A stretch of DNA of 64,000 nt from Vigna angularis (GCF_016808095.1 NC_068976.1:20554371-20618370); one strand, 5' to 3'; positions 12,859 through 26,381 are shown, numbered from the stretch's first letter. Translations and numbers: made by a program. The notes: generated by a model not told the origin, from the letters alone.

Positions 12859-13249
12859 GGTCAAAGAAGAAAAGAAAAGAGAAAATGAAAGAGAAAGATA
12901 GGAACCTTGCTCGCTACAAGCTTCTCCTCGACGCTTTCCAAATCTCAATCGGACGATCCTCATTCTTCCCTCACGAGCTCCACTTCTAGCCATCCGATCA
13001 TCTTCCATCTCCACCGATCAGCTCTGGTCAGCTCTAGTTAGATGATGCGCAACTTCGTCTTCTCTCTTCTTCACGCACAAGAGCCCTAGCTTAGCTCGAA
13101 AGGGTGTTTTTCTTCTTTTCTTCCAAATGACGTGCTCCAAAGATGAACCCCTCAGAGTGCAGCTTGCTTATCCAAAACGCACCGCATCACTTAAGGGTAC
13201 TCAGCCCAACGGCCTAATCTTGAAATGCAACAGAGCACAATTCATAGCG

Positions 13250-14510
13250 GGGTGTTGCTCCTCCACCACCACCCTTTTTCCCTCCACCTCCCCATAAAAT
13301 TTTGAATGATAAAAGTACCCTTTAATTTTTAACCATTTTACTTTTAACCTTAAATCTCTTTCTCTCTTTGACCAAAATATATTAAAATAATAACTTTGAT
13401 GGAAGGTGAAACAGAAGTTGAAGCCTTTGTAGGGGTGAGTATCCCCATTGTGTGCGTTGCAAAGGAGATGGAGGCACTACTCTGAATTGGGTCTTCCCCG
13501 CGGATTAGAGAAGGAGTTCCTTGGGAGCTTACCTTTGTTATCAGTTGCAGATGGTTCCTTCATATGAATTAATATGAAGTGAGTTGGAGAAAGAGTATAC
13601 ATTGCATTTAATGATGATTACGGCCTTCCAAAAGATTACATTTTTCATCAACTTGTAGATGAGATTCATCTAGGCACGGGTTTGGTGGTTATCCTCTTCC
13701 AGGATTTACAGGTGACAGAGAGATACGATGGAGGGAATGGAAGGCGTCAGAATAGATGGAGCGGTGACCGCTAAGGATGGTGGAGATCACGCGGCGGGCG
13801 ACGGCAGCGCTGTGTGCCAAACATCTTGTGTGAAGAAGGCGGTCCGACGACGACTAACGGTAGAATTGCAGAGGAAAATGCGAGTAGTAACAGCGGCATT
13901 AGTTGGAGATTTCTGGATGAAGCAATTGAAGGCCCACTCGGAGGCGCTGCGACTCATCTTGGAGGCCTTATTGGTGGCGGAGACGGGGTCGGCGGCGATG
14001 GCCAGAAGTGATCAAAGATTTCGTCGACTGAGGAGAACACCTTATCCATATTGTATCTTACATATCCTTTGGTTTGATTGTGTGATGTGATGCGATGGGA
14101 GGAGGCTGCAGTTATACAATTCGAGAGCACCGGGACACATAGGTTAAAGAAAACCAACCTGAGGGTAGACCACTGAAGATCTGCATGCACCAGTCACTAC
14201 CAACGAACCACCACCGTACTCACCACCACACCACCGCACCACCACGAACGAAGAGTAAGGGAGAGTTGGGGTGAGAAGAAACGGATCTCACCGAAAGAGA
14301 GAAGAGAGTGAGATGGAGGTGGGAAGAAACAGATTTCAAAGAGAGAAAAAGTGAGAGAAAGCTGGGGTGGGGTAGGGCTGCGCGAGAGTGAAAGTGAGGA
14401 ATGATGTAAGGTTAAAAGTAAAATGGTTAAAAATTAAAGGGTAATTTTGTCATTAAAAATTTTGTGGGGAGGTGGAGGGAGAAGGGGTGGTGGTGGAAGG
14501 AGCAACACCC
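13250..14510. mobile_element. Non-autonomous Mutator-like element with ~104-bp TIRs
   Basis: Left TIR is about 13250-13353 and right TIR about 14406-14510. Both read GGGTGTTGCTCC inward and stay alike through CCCTTTAATTTTTAACCATT and TTTTACTTTTAACCTTA. The flanks carry TTCATAGC on both sides (13241-13248 and 14511-14518), or 9 bp with one mismatch (TTCATAGCG versus TTCATAGCT). Long TIRs and a 9-bp duplication fit Mutator; an exact 8-bp duplication would fit hAT. The interior has no transposase. It holds GC-richer sequence with an open frame at 13728-14090 (plus, 120 codons, unrecognised) that could be a captured gene piece. It sits inside the gypsy-like LTR. Confidence 0.8.
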
Positions 14511-14979
14511 TTCATAGCTTGGCAGCATCAGCCCAACTTATTTCAGTAACAACGGCCCAATTTCCAGTCTTTTGCATCAGACCAGCAGCGTTGTAGTGGC
14601 TCAGAATGTGTTTTTCAATTAATTCCATGGTGGCAACAACAGCCCAAAACACGGTCCAATCTGAAATTTGAAATCCAATTATGAAAAAGGGACCAATCAG
14701 AAACAAAAGAAAGGTAAATTTTACAATTAAAGAAACATTAAACCTAATTAAGAAAAACAAAACTTTTATTAGAAGATTTTCTAAAAAAAAAATATTTTCC
14801 TACTAATTAACAAAAAACTAAAAATTACACCTAAAAACCTATTTTTAACTAAAATTCTATAAAAACTAAAGAATTAATAGAAAAACCTAAAACTAGCTTA
14901 ATTCTACCCAATTAACAACTAAAAGAAGTTAAGAAAGACTCCTAAACACAGAAAAATATGCAAATTTGGAGAGTTATCA

Positions 14980-15370
14980 AAGTTAATCATTTGTGTGTTT
15001 GTATTTTATGTTTGATTTCATGTATGCATAAATTATCTTTTGGACATATTTAGTTTTATAAATATATGATTTATTATTAAAAAATTAAACTCTATTTATT
15101 AAAGTTATTATATTGATTTCATTGAGACAAAGTAATGACGAGTTGAAAATAGACATGTACAAATTACTTTCACTTAATTTTTATGCTACACATTTTTATA
15201 GTGAATCTTGGTTCAGTTAGAATTAGTGATCGTTGTTAGGTGTGATTGCGATTGACGCAATAAAAACTATTTTGGTTCTAAATGTAGATGTACTCATTTG
15301 ACAAGATCTTTTGAATATACTCACAACATATAATGACAATTTTTAACTTATAAAGTGTAACACATTTTAT
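14980..15370 (+). mobile_element. Probable remainder of the copia 3' LTR
   Basis: After the second AAGTT the sequence changes to a T-rich stretch (TTGTGTGTTTGTATTTTATG) that reads naturally as the continuation of the LTR broken at 11577. The right end is not resolved; it runs into the AT microsatellite at 15377. Confidence 0.4.
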
Positions 15371-15374
15371 GATA

Positions 15375-15376
<2 letters not shown>

Positions 15377-15420
<44 letters not shown>
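15377..15420. repeat. (AT)n microsatellite
   Basis: About 22 dinucleotide units, uninterrupted apart from the left edge. Confidence 0.9.
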
Positions 15421-15422
<2 letters not shown>

Positions 15423-16168
15423 CAAATAATTAACTATGTTAAAATCATTATATTTTGTTAGCCAAATTATTAGAATGATCTAATTAATTAAAATTAATTA
15501 TGACTAAAGATATATATGGTATGAAAGATTTATCATGTAAAAACCATAAATAAATTTTAATTTATTGAAAAACCAAATTAAAATATTAAAATCTAAAGAA
15601 AAAATAATCGATATAGATTATATAAAGGAATTACGTACATTATTCTTGTTTCTTTTTCTTCATCTCGTTTAAAGAAAAAATCAAGAGAAAATCTAAAATA
15701 CTCTACAACATATAACCATTAATCTACATTATTCTCAATTGTCAACCCATGTACACTTCGACTTATTGTTCTAAATAGAATTGAGAATTACTCTGTTAAA
15801 AAAGAATTTATTACTCATTAATTATTGATCTATTTTGGTTTTTTCATAATCTAGTACATTACACACCTATTCTTTATTGTTTTTTTGGTATGAGTCATAG
15901 ATGAGTTGATCCTCCTCAAAAAAAATGGTTTCTAACTATGCCAAATTGTGAATGAATCGAATTGAAAGTAGCTTTTGAATACTAAAAAATTAACAAAGAA
16001 ATTACCAGCAGTATCCCCCACAGAAACACAGTTCAACACTTTGATTACCATTGGCAATGGAATTAACTTTCTCAATAATTGGCATCCACTATCTAGGGAA
16101 CAACATTTTTTTTTTCAAAAATGAATTATTATGTTGTCAATAATGTAATCTTAGAATATAATTTGTGT

Positions 16169-16243
<75 letters not shown>

Positions 16244-19200
16244 CCACACACACCATTTATGCATTGAAAGAAAAGAACAAACATAAATTTACACTTCACT
16301 ATTTTAGGATGATTGATCAGTGAAATGAAAAAGAAGAGTTAGGAAAAAATGAAGTATGCAGAAATAAGATGAAAGAGAATTGGAAAGAAAAATTCCCTCT
16401 TATTCTATGCTACAATTTTAACGGTGTCACGTTTCTGAAACACCAATCATTGTCATACATACCAACGTTACCTTCATTCTTAATTTTCACACGTAAGATT
16501 AACAGCTGCAATGAACAACACACACAACTGACACCATTGCATGTTACAACCATATATTCATTCTGCATCAGTACGATCTGAATTTGCAAACAGTAAACCT
16601 GAAAGCGATCACCAGACAGACAACTAATCAAAAGAATAACTTGGTAGTAGAAAAACAATGCCACCACTTTTGAGAGAAATTAATAATTTAATTTCAACAC
16701 ACTGATCTTCACCCTATATGAACTAGTTTGACATCATTTTAAACAACTTTTTGAAACTAACTCCTATAAAAGTTAACAGCTTTTAATTTTATAGTAAACA
16801 AAGATCAAATCACATCCAGTGTAAAAAAGTCTTGCACTGATCACTGTTAACATATTATAATCTTGTTCTCAATGATGTTCATTAGCCATTTGTGCACCAG
16901 ACAGCAGAAGCTGGCTTGGAACAAAAACTTAAGAGAAGAGTGAAGAAGTGAATGGAATGTGTAGGTTGAGAACTGAGACAAATATCGAAGATAATATATT
17001 TATCTCACTTCTTTTCTTCGGTTTTGGGGCCTCATTTGTTGTTTGTGGAAATTGTTATTAAACATGTTATCATGTGATCATCACTCAATGTTAAACATGA
17101 AGGAAAAAGGTTTTTAACACTTGCTTGACTACCATTTGACAATCATTATAGAAGTAAAATAATTTTAATAAAAGTTAATTTTTTGTATTTTTAAAAAATA
17201 AAAAATCGAAAAAATGTGAAAATACTAAAGTAAATGTATAAAAAATTACTGTTTTTGTGGAAGAAAAGTAAAGAGAAAGAAGAGAGAGGTGTACGGTGAA
17301 AAGAAGGAAAAGAAAAGGGAACCTTGTTGTCTGTAGGTCCATTTTAGCTTACATACTTGCGTGCCATTTTGGGAGCTGTTTTAGCACAGTAACTTTTGTC
17401 CCCCTTTTACTTTTTTTCATCTTCTTTTTGTAGGGAAGATAAATACCCTTTTTCATCTTTTATTACTTGAGATTAGTCCATTTTTTTTAGATAAAAGTTT
17501 AGGTGAGATTGGTATCAGATACTCATAAACAGAGAAAACTTTAAAAACTTTTGCAGAACTATTTATAAACTACTCACCAATGAAGTTCTCACATAAACAA
17601 CAAGGTGAATCGATTTTGTCTTTGTAAATATGAATCTGTTTCTTATCAACTAGTATGTTGTAACATGCAAATACACTCTTTTTTTTTTCCTTTTTCAAAG
17701 ATGGTTTATTGTAGAAAACTATGATGTTTCTTTTCAAGAGATCAATATATATATATGTTCGTTTTGTAACGTGCCATGACTAATTTATCTCGTTTTTAAC
17801 TAAGGTTTGATGAAGGCCAATTCTGAACACCTGTTATCATTCTCTAGATTCATAAAATAAAGAGTTTAAATAAAGTTCTAAAATCTGATACAATACAGAA
17901 AGTGTTCAGATTTTCATTTTTCCAAGTGTTAAAAGTCAATAGTCCAATAAGATGCTAAAAACTATATTTCACTGGCGTTTAGAACTCAGATAGACCAAAG
18001 AATATCCTGAAAGTTTTATTGCAATCACTTGTTATTACTAAAAGGTTGAAGGCAAAAATATAGGGTATTTTCAACTTAGTAAATAGGTATAACTAGAAGG
18101 ACCACATAAATAAATAATTAGGAGTAATATTTTTAACTCAAAAGAAACTTAAATTAATTAACAACAATTTCCATGGATCAACAAATGCATATATCATGGG
18201 TGAAAATTACTTTATTTAAACCAAGAATTTGAGATTTTGAAAAGATTTGTGAAATAAAGAGTTTTTGTTGCATAGCTCCAAGGTTACTGAAGTAATGGTA
18301 ACCATTTTAAAGGAAATTTTATGCTAAGATTAATTTCATAATCAGTATAATTGCTTCCAAGCATGATGATCTGTGGTAACTTTTTAAAGTTTTATGGGTC
18401 AGTGTAAAAAAAAAATTGTAAATCGATAAAAAACCATCGTTATAGTATGGCTTCTATTATGGTAAAAGTTTTCTGACACACCTTGACCTTTTTATATTGA
18501 ATATCAATCTATAGACTGTGTTCTCAAAATATAATGTGAATTCACAAAAGTACATATACAAAAGATTAATGACTTGACTGGGTCATAACAATGTGTTATG
18601 ATACCAAATAGCAGTATTATCAGTAAGTTGACCCAACATATTTGTAGCAGTTCTAAAGAGCAAGTGAGCTACAAACATAAAATCTAACTACCGAAGTTAA
18701 AAAATCCTAATTAATCAACAGGAGGTTTAAAATCTGTGTAATTAAAGGCAGCAGCAACACAGCCAAGCAGCATGAAGTATTATTATGTTACTAATAACAC
18801 TATTTGGATACAAAGCTAGAGGAGTTTTTAGAAATCTATACTTTCAATTATAATAGAAAAAGTTCGAAAAACTTATCTCATTTATCTAGTGTGTTTCCAA
18901 ACATGCCTTAACACTGAAATCTATAATTGGTTTAAATGTCTACACATTATAACATTAATCCCACCCTATCAAAACCAACCAACCTCCAATGAGATGTTAA
19001 TAAAAAATAGTATTATTTTGACACCCAACAAAATTTTTACACACACTAAACGTCTATTATTTTATCCTTTAATCTTTGTCTTTCTTTATAAATACAAAAA
19101 TTAACATTTTTAATGACCAAAATATCCTAAAAGTAGTTGTCAAGTGGTGTATTTAGTGTTGTAAAAAAAACATTTTCCTTAATGAAAATAGCAGCCAGAA

Positions 19201-20798
19201 ACACCCACATTTGCTAAAAAGTAGTAGTAGAATGACTCACATTTGATACATATTACAAGAACGAAATTATAAGAATGAAATGATAATAAAAGAGTGAAAT
19301 TTTTGTATTTTTAAAAAATATAAAAATAAGAAAGGATAATGTTAGAGGTAAAAAAGTTGTGTATAAAGTATCATTTCTCTTTTCTAAATAATCACAGTAT
19401 ATTTCGTAAAGTGTACCAAACAAGACATAATTGCATAACTGTGAAAACACATACAGTATGTTTAAAGAGTAGTTGCATGGCCAAATTTCCAGATCCAGAA
19501 AGCTGGCTGTGTTCTTTCCAACATATTGATTTTGTTGAAGAATGAACTAATTTAAGTGTTATGATATTACCACGATCAATTTCATCCACCAGCTTGTCTC
19601 TCCATATATAGCTCTTGACAGTGATATACACAGATTACTAGTTTTAAGCACAAACAAGCACTTACACCCTCATTGATTAGACTCCATGGTAATTTTCTAT
19701 ATACATGCATCTACAGAGGTGGATTAAAAGTCACCGTACGGCATGGGAATTGGCACAAAAATTAAGAAATTCCAATGTAAAGATAATATTTTGCTTCAGT
19801 CAAATTGATTTCATTTTCTTTTCTTTTTCTCAAATATATATTCCCCACTCATTAATTCAGCAATATCCTTGAAGGTCCCATAATTCTTAGCATGAGGAAC
19901 TGAATCTCTGAAGTGTTCAGTTCTTGAGCTTCCTCACAGTAAAAGCACAGACACAGACAATGTGTTTAATGTTTCTTTCACCAAAAAATATCTTAACTAA
20001 ACTTCCCCATAATATTTGACATGTTTCATTTCATTTTGTTATCCATGGGCATGAATTTTAATGTCATCACTAACTAGCTCTGGAGGATCCTTTTACCAAC
20101 ATTTTCCTCCTAAAACTCAAGCAACTCACTGGTTTCTTTAAGTCTCCCAAATGCTGTTTGTAGTTTAAAAGCAGACTCTAACATCAAGGTGGATTCCATA
20201 TTGGAATACTCCCAATCACATAGATGTACAAATAGATGTTGCATTCTAAAAGCAAGTTAACAGTAAAATTCCATGCCCAATGTAGAAGTTGTTTCAACTC
20301 AACTTAATTTTTCAACATCAAAACCAAACTTAAATATTATCATCTTAACTAGTATTCCAATGTGATTTTTCATGATTCAAAGTGAATCCAAACAAACATT
20401 TTGTGCCCATATCCAACAATCAGTAATTTTGCAAGGTATTTTTTCATAGAGATAATTCAGAAAGACTCTAGCATTCCTTCAAAATGCCAATCATTTTTAA
20501 TTTCTTTTTCCTATCAGAAGCACACTTATGATGTATATACAATACTACTGGCATATATTGTTTATGATTGATTCAAATTTATTGGAAATCAGAAAATTTA
20601 GTTAATCAAACTTTCTTTTTAGTTAGTCTCTCTCTCTAGATTTTATAAACTTTAACCAATAATATGAAACGTGTCGCTATCAATTCTCTATCCTCGTTTA
20701 GAAAACTATTTCAGTAGAATGTTCCCATATTGGTGATGGAGGCATTGTTGGAATTTATTGTTACCTTCTAGCAGTAATTTTGTGTTGCAGTTATTTAT
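15421..20798. other. Gene-free AT-rich region
   Basis: No coding or RNA gene could be supported on either strand. A long (TA)n tract occupies about 16172-16236 and ends in CA repeats. Short open frames here have ordinary intergenic composition and no recognisable domain. Confidence 0.6.
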
Positions 20799-21125
20799 TT
20801 GATTGGGGGGACTTCAATTAACAGTGCTTGGACTGTAGATTCTGTTTCACCATCCTTCAAAAGCTGTGTGATGTTAATATCAATCTCCTCCAACTTCTTC
20901 ACCAGAATAAGGAAACAAACAGGAAGTGACTTTCACAAAAACATGCCCTTCAACCTGTTCCTCAATCTATCATCACAGAGACCAATAAAACACCCTCAGA
21001 GAAAGAAAATCTCAAACAAATATCCAAAACCAGGTTGAACTGAAAAAATAAAATAAAGTTCAACAAAATCACCTGCCTGACACCTTCTTTGCTCATTTTA
21101 GGAGTGAAAATCAGTGAATCACAGT
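20799..21125 (-). pseudogene. Possible coding relic, unrecognised, frame-broken
   Basis: Two coding-like stretches occur on the minus strand. One (about 21125-21072) reads TPKMSKEGVRQ and stops at a good donor, gtgatt. The other (about 20984 to 20799) first reads IEEQVEGHVFVKVTS. In a second frame it reads LVKKLEEIDINITQLLKDGE and ends ALLIEVPPIK-stop. The two frames of the second part would form one plausible C-terminus, vaguely like the ACT-type tail of bHLH factors, if a one-base shift separates them. No bHLH domain is visible upstream. It may be chance. Confidence 0.3.
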
Positions 21126-21463
21126 GTGTTACTCACTCCCTCCCCCTCAAAAATAAAATAAAATCCCTTCCAGAAAAAAGAAAAAGAAAAAGTGCTGAGC
21201 TAGAACTGCAAATCCATATTTTTTTATCACCAAGTCCATACTCCATCAGAATATTAAATTATATTTCATTTTCCTTACAGAAACAGCAGAATGATCCCTT
21301 GATTATGGATTGGGGGCAGCAGGTATCATAACAAAAATTAAGAACTAATATATATTATCATATCAATAATCTTTATATGGTAAAGAAATAGAAAAACATA
21401 AAATCGAAAATGTAAGACCTTGCAACCTAGAAATTTAAATATTAGTATTATATGCACATACCT

Positions 21464-21650
21464 AAATATAGAGAGCTTTGAGGAGGAAGATTGAGAGTGA
21501 AGAGAGACAGAAACAGAGAAAGAGAGAGGTAAGATAAGAGCTAAAAATTGGAATTGGAATTAGAAAGCATGATGCAAAGGAAAGGAAACCAAAGTGTGAG
21601 ATTAGATTAGAAAATACTAGAGAAAGAGACAAAGGGTGAGAGAATAATGT
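21464..21650 (-). other. Possible 5'-UTR exon of a minus-strand transcript
   Basis: The minus strand is a CT-rich leader-like stretch (CTCTCTTTCTCTGTTTCTGT). It ends at a consensus donor, TTTAG|GTATGT, at 21464. It points toward the coding relic at 20.8-21.1 kb and may be its first exon or the start of a noncoding RNA. Confidence 0.3.
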
Positions 21651-24034
21651 GTGCACTAAACGACAAGAATAGAATTATGATTAGTGGGTGGGTCCTACGT
21701 TGTTGTCGTTTTGTTTGATCGCATGCATCTATGTTATTTTCAGTCACTTCCTCCATCATTGTGCCACATCTCCAACCCATTTTCTTCACAGTAATTATAT
21801 TCTAATTTTCATTTTTTCTATTTTTAATCCACTACACTATTATAACCTAAAAATTATATATATAAAAACTAATAAATGTATCTTATACGTATTATAAATA
21901 AAAGTATATTTTTTATATTGTTAATACATGGTGATTTATAACTGAATGATACTATATATTAATTACTTGTACTCAATCAATTAAAATAAATTGGACTAAT
22001 GTAACAAGACTTCCATTACTATTAACTTTTTTTATTACAATAATTATCAATAAAATTAAAGGAGAATATATCTTCAAAATCATAAAAAGTTTTTTTTTCA
22101 TACCTTATTATTACATAAAATAAAAAGTATTCATACTAATAATACAATATTATTAACTATATACACATTAATCTTATTGAATGATATAACAGTACCATAT
22201 ACAATAATAGTAGTAACACGAGACTCTCTGTGCTAATAATGCATGTCCATAATAGAAATAAAATTCTGAAGACAGGATTTTTTTGTATGATTGATTAAGA
22301 TTAAATTAATTATTAGTATGTATGGTTTCTCGTTTTAAATATGATTTGAAGAATTTAGTTATAGGGGAAAATTGTAAATACATTGTTAGAACGTATATTT
22401 CTTCCATATTAAAATCAAATGTTATTTTCTTTTATATTTTTCACAAAGTAATGTCATAAGATATAACTTTTAAATAGACTTAAAAGTTTCTCATGCATGT
22501 TGTTAATAAATAATAAACATATTACTGTAAAAAGATCTTCAATGTTTGCATTAAAAAACATTAATTTTTAATTTTCAAAAATTTTGCTTAAATTTTAGCT
22601 GATATAATATTTTTAATAACTCATTTATTCTGAACGAACATAATATAGGAGTATATAAGAATAGTAGTTTAATAGAAGTATGTATAATTTGATGTATGAT
22701 GTTTTTGTTAATTATATATATTAAGATAAAGATGCGATGGAGAAGTTGGTAATTTGCAGCGTACGTTGCTTTAAAGTTTAAATAACAAAAACCTCCTAAA
22801 GTCAAAATGATGCGTGCTGTAACTGTGCGTGTGTCTTAGTGGGCCCGTCTCATATTCTAACCACGATCACACGCCACATACCGCGTCATTCTCACGCGCT
22901 TCTTCTCCTTCCATGTCCATCTACTGTCACTTCAACACACCTGCATAGTTGAAAAATAATAATAAAATTAAACAGCAGCATCATTATATTAATCTCTCCG
23001 TTTTTTTATTTGTCTATTTTGTCCTTATTTTTATTACATTATGTACTATTATAAATTAGAAGAACCTTTGATTTCTTTTTTATATCATTTTTCACATAAA
23101 TTTTTTGAAATAACATATTTATTTATGTATTTCAAATTTTAAATGTCAATTTTTAATTAATTTTTTAATATTTTTTGTCAATTAAGTATTTAAAATGTTT
23201 ATATTGTTCAATTAAATTTTTATTAGTTTTTTTTATAAATTGACGGGATTATTAAATTATTAAAAACATAACATTTTGTATTTAATATAAAAAATATTAT
23301 CATCATCATGTTATTAATGTAATATAATAAGTAATTTTAATATTTTGATCAAATATGTTAGATATCAAATAATTATAGTTATTATCTAGATCAATAGTGA
23401 TAACACCTACTATTTCTAATAAATATCCCTTAGTGTGATGTTATAAAAATTGTTAAATAGTATGATAATTTTGTTATTCAATAATTTCTTTCTTAAATTA
23501 ATACAATGATTATTTGTTTTTTATATTAATTGTACTATTGGTTTAAATTAATTATATAATTTTATATTATTTTAATATATATAAATAATAAATAAAAGAA
23601 TAGTTATATAATTCAGTTTAAAAAGAAAAATTACAAAAGTTTAACTAAAAATATAAAATTTTACACATTTAAAAATACTTTTCAATAAATAGTAATTTAA
23701 AAATATTTAAATTTATAAAAAAACTTGTAGTATAGTTAAAATAATATAATTTTATTTTATTTTAGCATTTAATTATGTTAATAATTGAGCAGTGAGAGAA
23801 CGAAAGCACAGTGATGTGACAATGCTAAATTTTTTACATAGTTTTGAGAGACTACACACACAATATAATTTCATATCCATTTTTATTGTTCGAAAGTTTT
23901 TTGTGCATTTGATTGGTTCAGAAGCGTTCAAATTGTAAAGTCTGGTAATCTCACACTTGATAATTTATAATTGATATATTGTAACATTATATTTAAGGTA
24001 ATATTCTTTAATCTCACACTTGATAATTCATAGT

Positions 24035-24079
<45 letters not shown>
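21651..24079. other. Gene-free AT-rich region
   Basis: Nothing codes convincingly. 22800-22950 is a short GC-richer island with GGGCCC and several CACGC strings. ATCTCACACTTGATAATT occurs at about 23947 and again at about 24010. An (AT)n tract fills about 24040-24079. Confidence 0.5.
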
Positions 24080-24083
<4 letters not shown>

Positions 24084-24287
24084 TTAAACTCAAATTTCAA
24101 CTACAAACTCATAAATATAACTCGAATTCTTCTAATTTATTCTTCTATCTCTTTCTTCATTGGCACTGAATCAGACGACATTCCTTCATCTGCTTCCGTA
24201 TAACAAATTATACGATCATCGCACATACACAAACACAAACAAGTAGGGTGAGCTAACATGCAACCAATTATTTATAAAACATGCATA

Positions 24288-25020
24288 ATTACTTTGATAC
24301 ACTCAACAAACCTCATATAATAATTATGTCAGACACCCTCATACCATCATACAACAATCGCATAATAGATACTCATCCATTACTTTGATACACTCAACAA
24401 ACCTCATATAATAATTATGTCAGACACCCTCATACCATCATACAACAATCGCATCATAGATACTCATCCATCACTTTGATACATTCAACAAACCTCATAT
24501 AATAATTATGTCAGACACCCTCATACCATCATACAACAATCGCATAATAGATACTCATCCATTACTTTGATACACTCAACAAACCTCATATAATAATTAT
24601 GTCAGACACCCTCATACCATCATACAACAATCGCATAATAGATACTCATCCATTACTTTGATACACTCAACAAACCTCATATAATAATTATGTCAGACAC
24701 CCTCATACCATCATACAACAATCGCATAATAGATACTCATCCATTACTTTGATACACTCAACAAACCTCATATAATAATTATGTCACACACCCTCATACC
24801 ATCATACAACAATCGCATCATAGATACTCATCCATTACTTTGATACACTTAACAAACCTCATATAATAATTATGTCAGACACCCTCATACCATCATACAA
24901 CAATCCCATAATAGATACTCATCCATTACTTTGATACACTCAACAAACCTCATATAATAATTATGTCATACATCCTCATACCATCATACAACAATCGCAT
25001 CATAGATAATCATACCATCA
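24288..25020. repeat. 91-bp tandem repeat, eight units
   Basis: The landmark ATTACTTTGATACACT recurs at 24288, 24379, 24470, 24561, 24652, 24743, 24834 and 24925, an exact 91-bp period. Units differ by only a few substitutions (for example CGCATAATAG versus CGCATCATAG). After the last unit a 34-bp piece (ATCATACCATCATACAACAA...) is itself doubled. The near identity suggests recent expansion by unequal exchange or slippage. Confidence 0.95.
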
Positions 25021-25069
25021 TACAACAATCGCATCATAGATACTCATCCCACAATACCACAATTACTAA

Positions 25070-25185
25070 TAGACACTCATCCCACAATACTTAATAGACA
25101 CTCGTTCCACAATACTCAATAGACACTCATTCCACAATACCCAATAGACACTCATTCCACAATACCCAATAGACACTCATTCCGA
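25070..25185. repeat. 25-bp tandem repeat, about four units
   Basis: The unit CCACAATACCCAATAGACAC-TCATT repeats with small changes (TTAATAGACACTCG, CTCAATAGACACTC). It directly follows the 91-bp array and shares its GATACTCATCC-like vocabulary. Confidence 0.85.
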
Positions 25186-26381
25186 TGATATGTTGATGAG
25201 CGGTCACGGGAGGTTATGCACTTGTGATGACTTCTACTTCCTCTTACAAATACACTTCCAAAATACTCCATACCATCCACAAGGTTAGTCCTCAACACTA
25301 TGTCCAAAACCGGCACATAGACCAGGACCTCCTGCCCCTCTCACCACATAATCCATCCTTCTCTACATGAGACTGGATGATTATTAGAGTATCAGGATAA
25401 CCTCCAACTACAGGACCCTCAACATCAACATATACATACATACCATATCATTACTGAATCTCTCCACGAGACTCATACCGTGCTCATATTCCTCAACTCA
25501 CATTATACCCTTACAAAATCTCTCCATAATACTCATATCATGTTCAGATGCATAAATTCAAATCCAATATAATAAAATACAATCATCACAGAAATCATAC
25601 AAAATGAATATATCACAAAATAAATTAACAATACTAAAATATCACCATGGTCACCGAAGAAGAATCAAATGTTTGACGAATCAAACTCACCATAAACGCC
25701 AGTACATATGACTAGTCACAACTTACTGGATTTGACCAGGGCTGCTCTATGATCATGGATGTACCAACTCCGATTTTTAAGATTCCTCTATCCTACCATC
25801 ACAATTATAATTCATAATTCCATATCTACCACAATAACATGAATTCATCAGACATTTTCATTCCAACGAGATATATTGCACAATAGTTTAACACTACATA
25901 ATCTGTTCAACAAGATTTAAATTAAAAACTTGTCGAGTAGACTTCCAAGAAAGAGAGGTGCGTCACAATGGACAACTTAAGTACCAAGTCTTTCCTTAGC
26001 CAAAGTGTTCCTCAACTAGTTTTAACAAATTTCTTATTTACAGATTCAAAACAACAACATATAATATTAACACAGAAATTCAATATAGATAGATATATAA
26101 CAAGCACCTATGTTTTTCATTAACAGTATTCACACATAATTTCAAGACATGAATAGTAATAAAACAATACTAAATCATAATATAAAAGCTTAGAAAGGTT
26201 AGCTCCCCTACCTGTATTCCAGACTTAATCTCATGCTCAGAATTTGTTTTCGCGAAAAACCTCAAGAACCTCTACTCTTCTTGCAACTAAAAATTTCTTC
26301 CTAACTCTTTCTTCTCTATTTCTCAAGATTTCTCACTTGATTCTTCCTCTCTTTGTGTAGAATAGCCTCCCCTCTCATGGC

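Larger units (their letters stand above)
11578..14979 (-). mobile_element. Gypsy-like LTR (probably solo) inserted in the copia 3' LTR
   Basis: On the minus strand the unit begins TGATAACTCTCCAAATTTGC at 14979, a start I associate with legume Ty3/gypsy LTRs. Around 12850 it has a TATA box followed by a leader-like stretch. AAGTT is present directly outside both proposed ends (11573-11577 and 14980-14984), as expected of a 5-bp target duplication. The low-coordinate end reads GA rather than the canonical CA on the minus strand. Removing the embedded Mutator-like element leaves about 2.1 kb. No gag-pol homology or primer-binding site is seen, hence solo LTR. The two flanks would rejoin as continuous copia LTR. 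Class and exact ends are inference. Confidence 0.55.

Noticed and set aside
16410..16667. Overlapping short frames on both strands
   Set aside because: No recognisable protein and intergenic composition.
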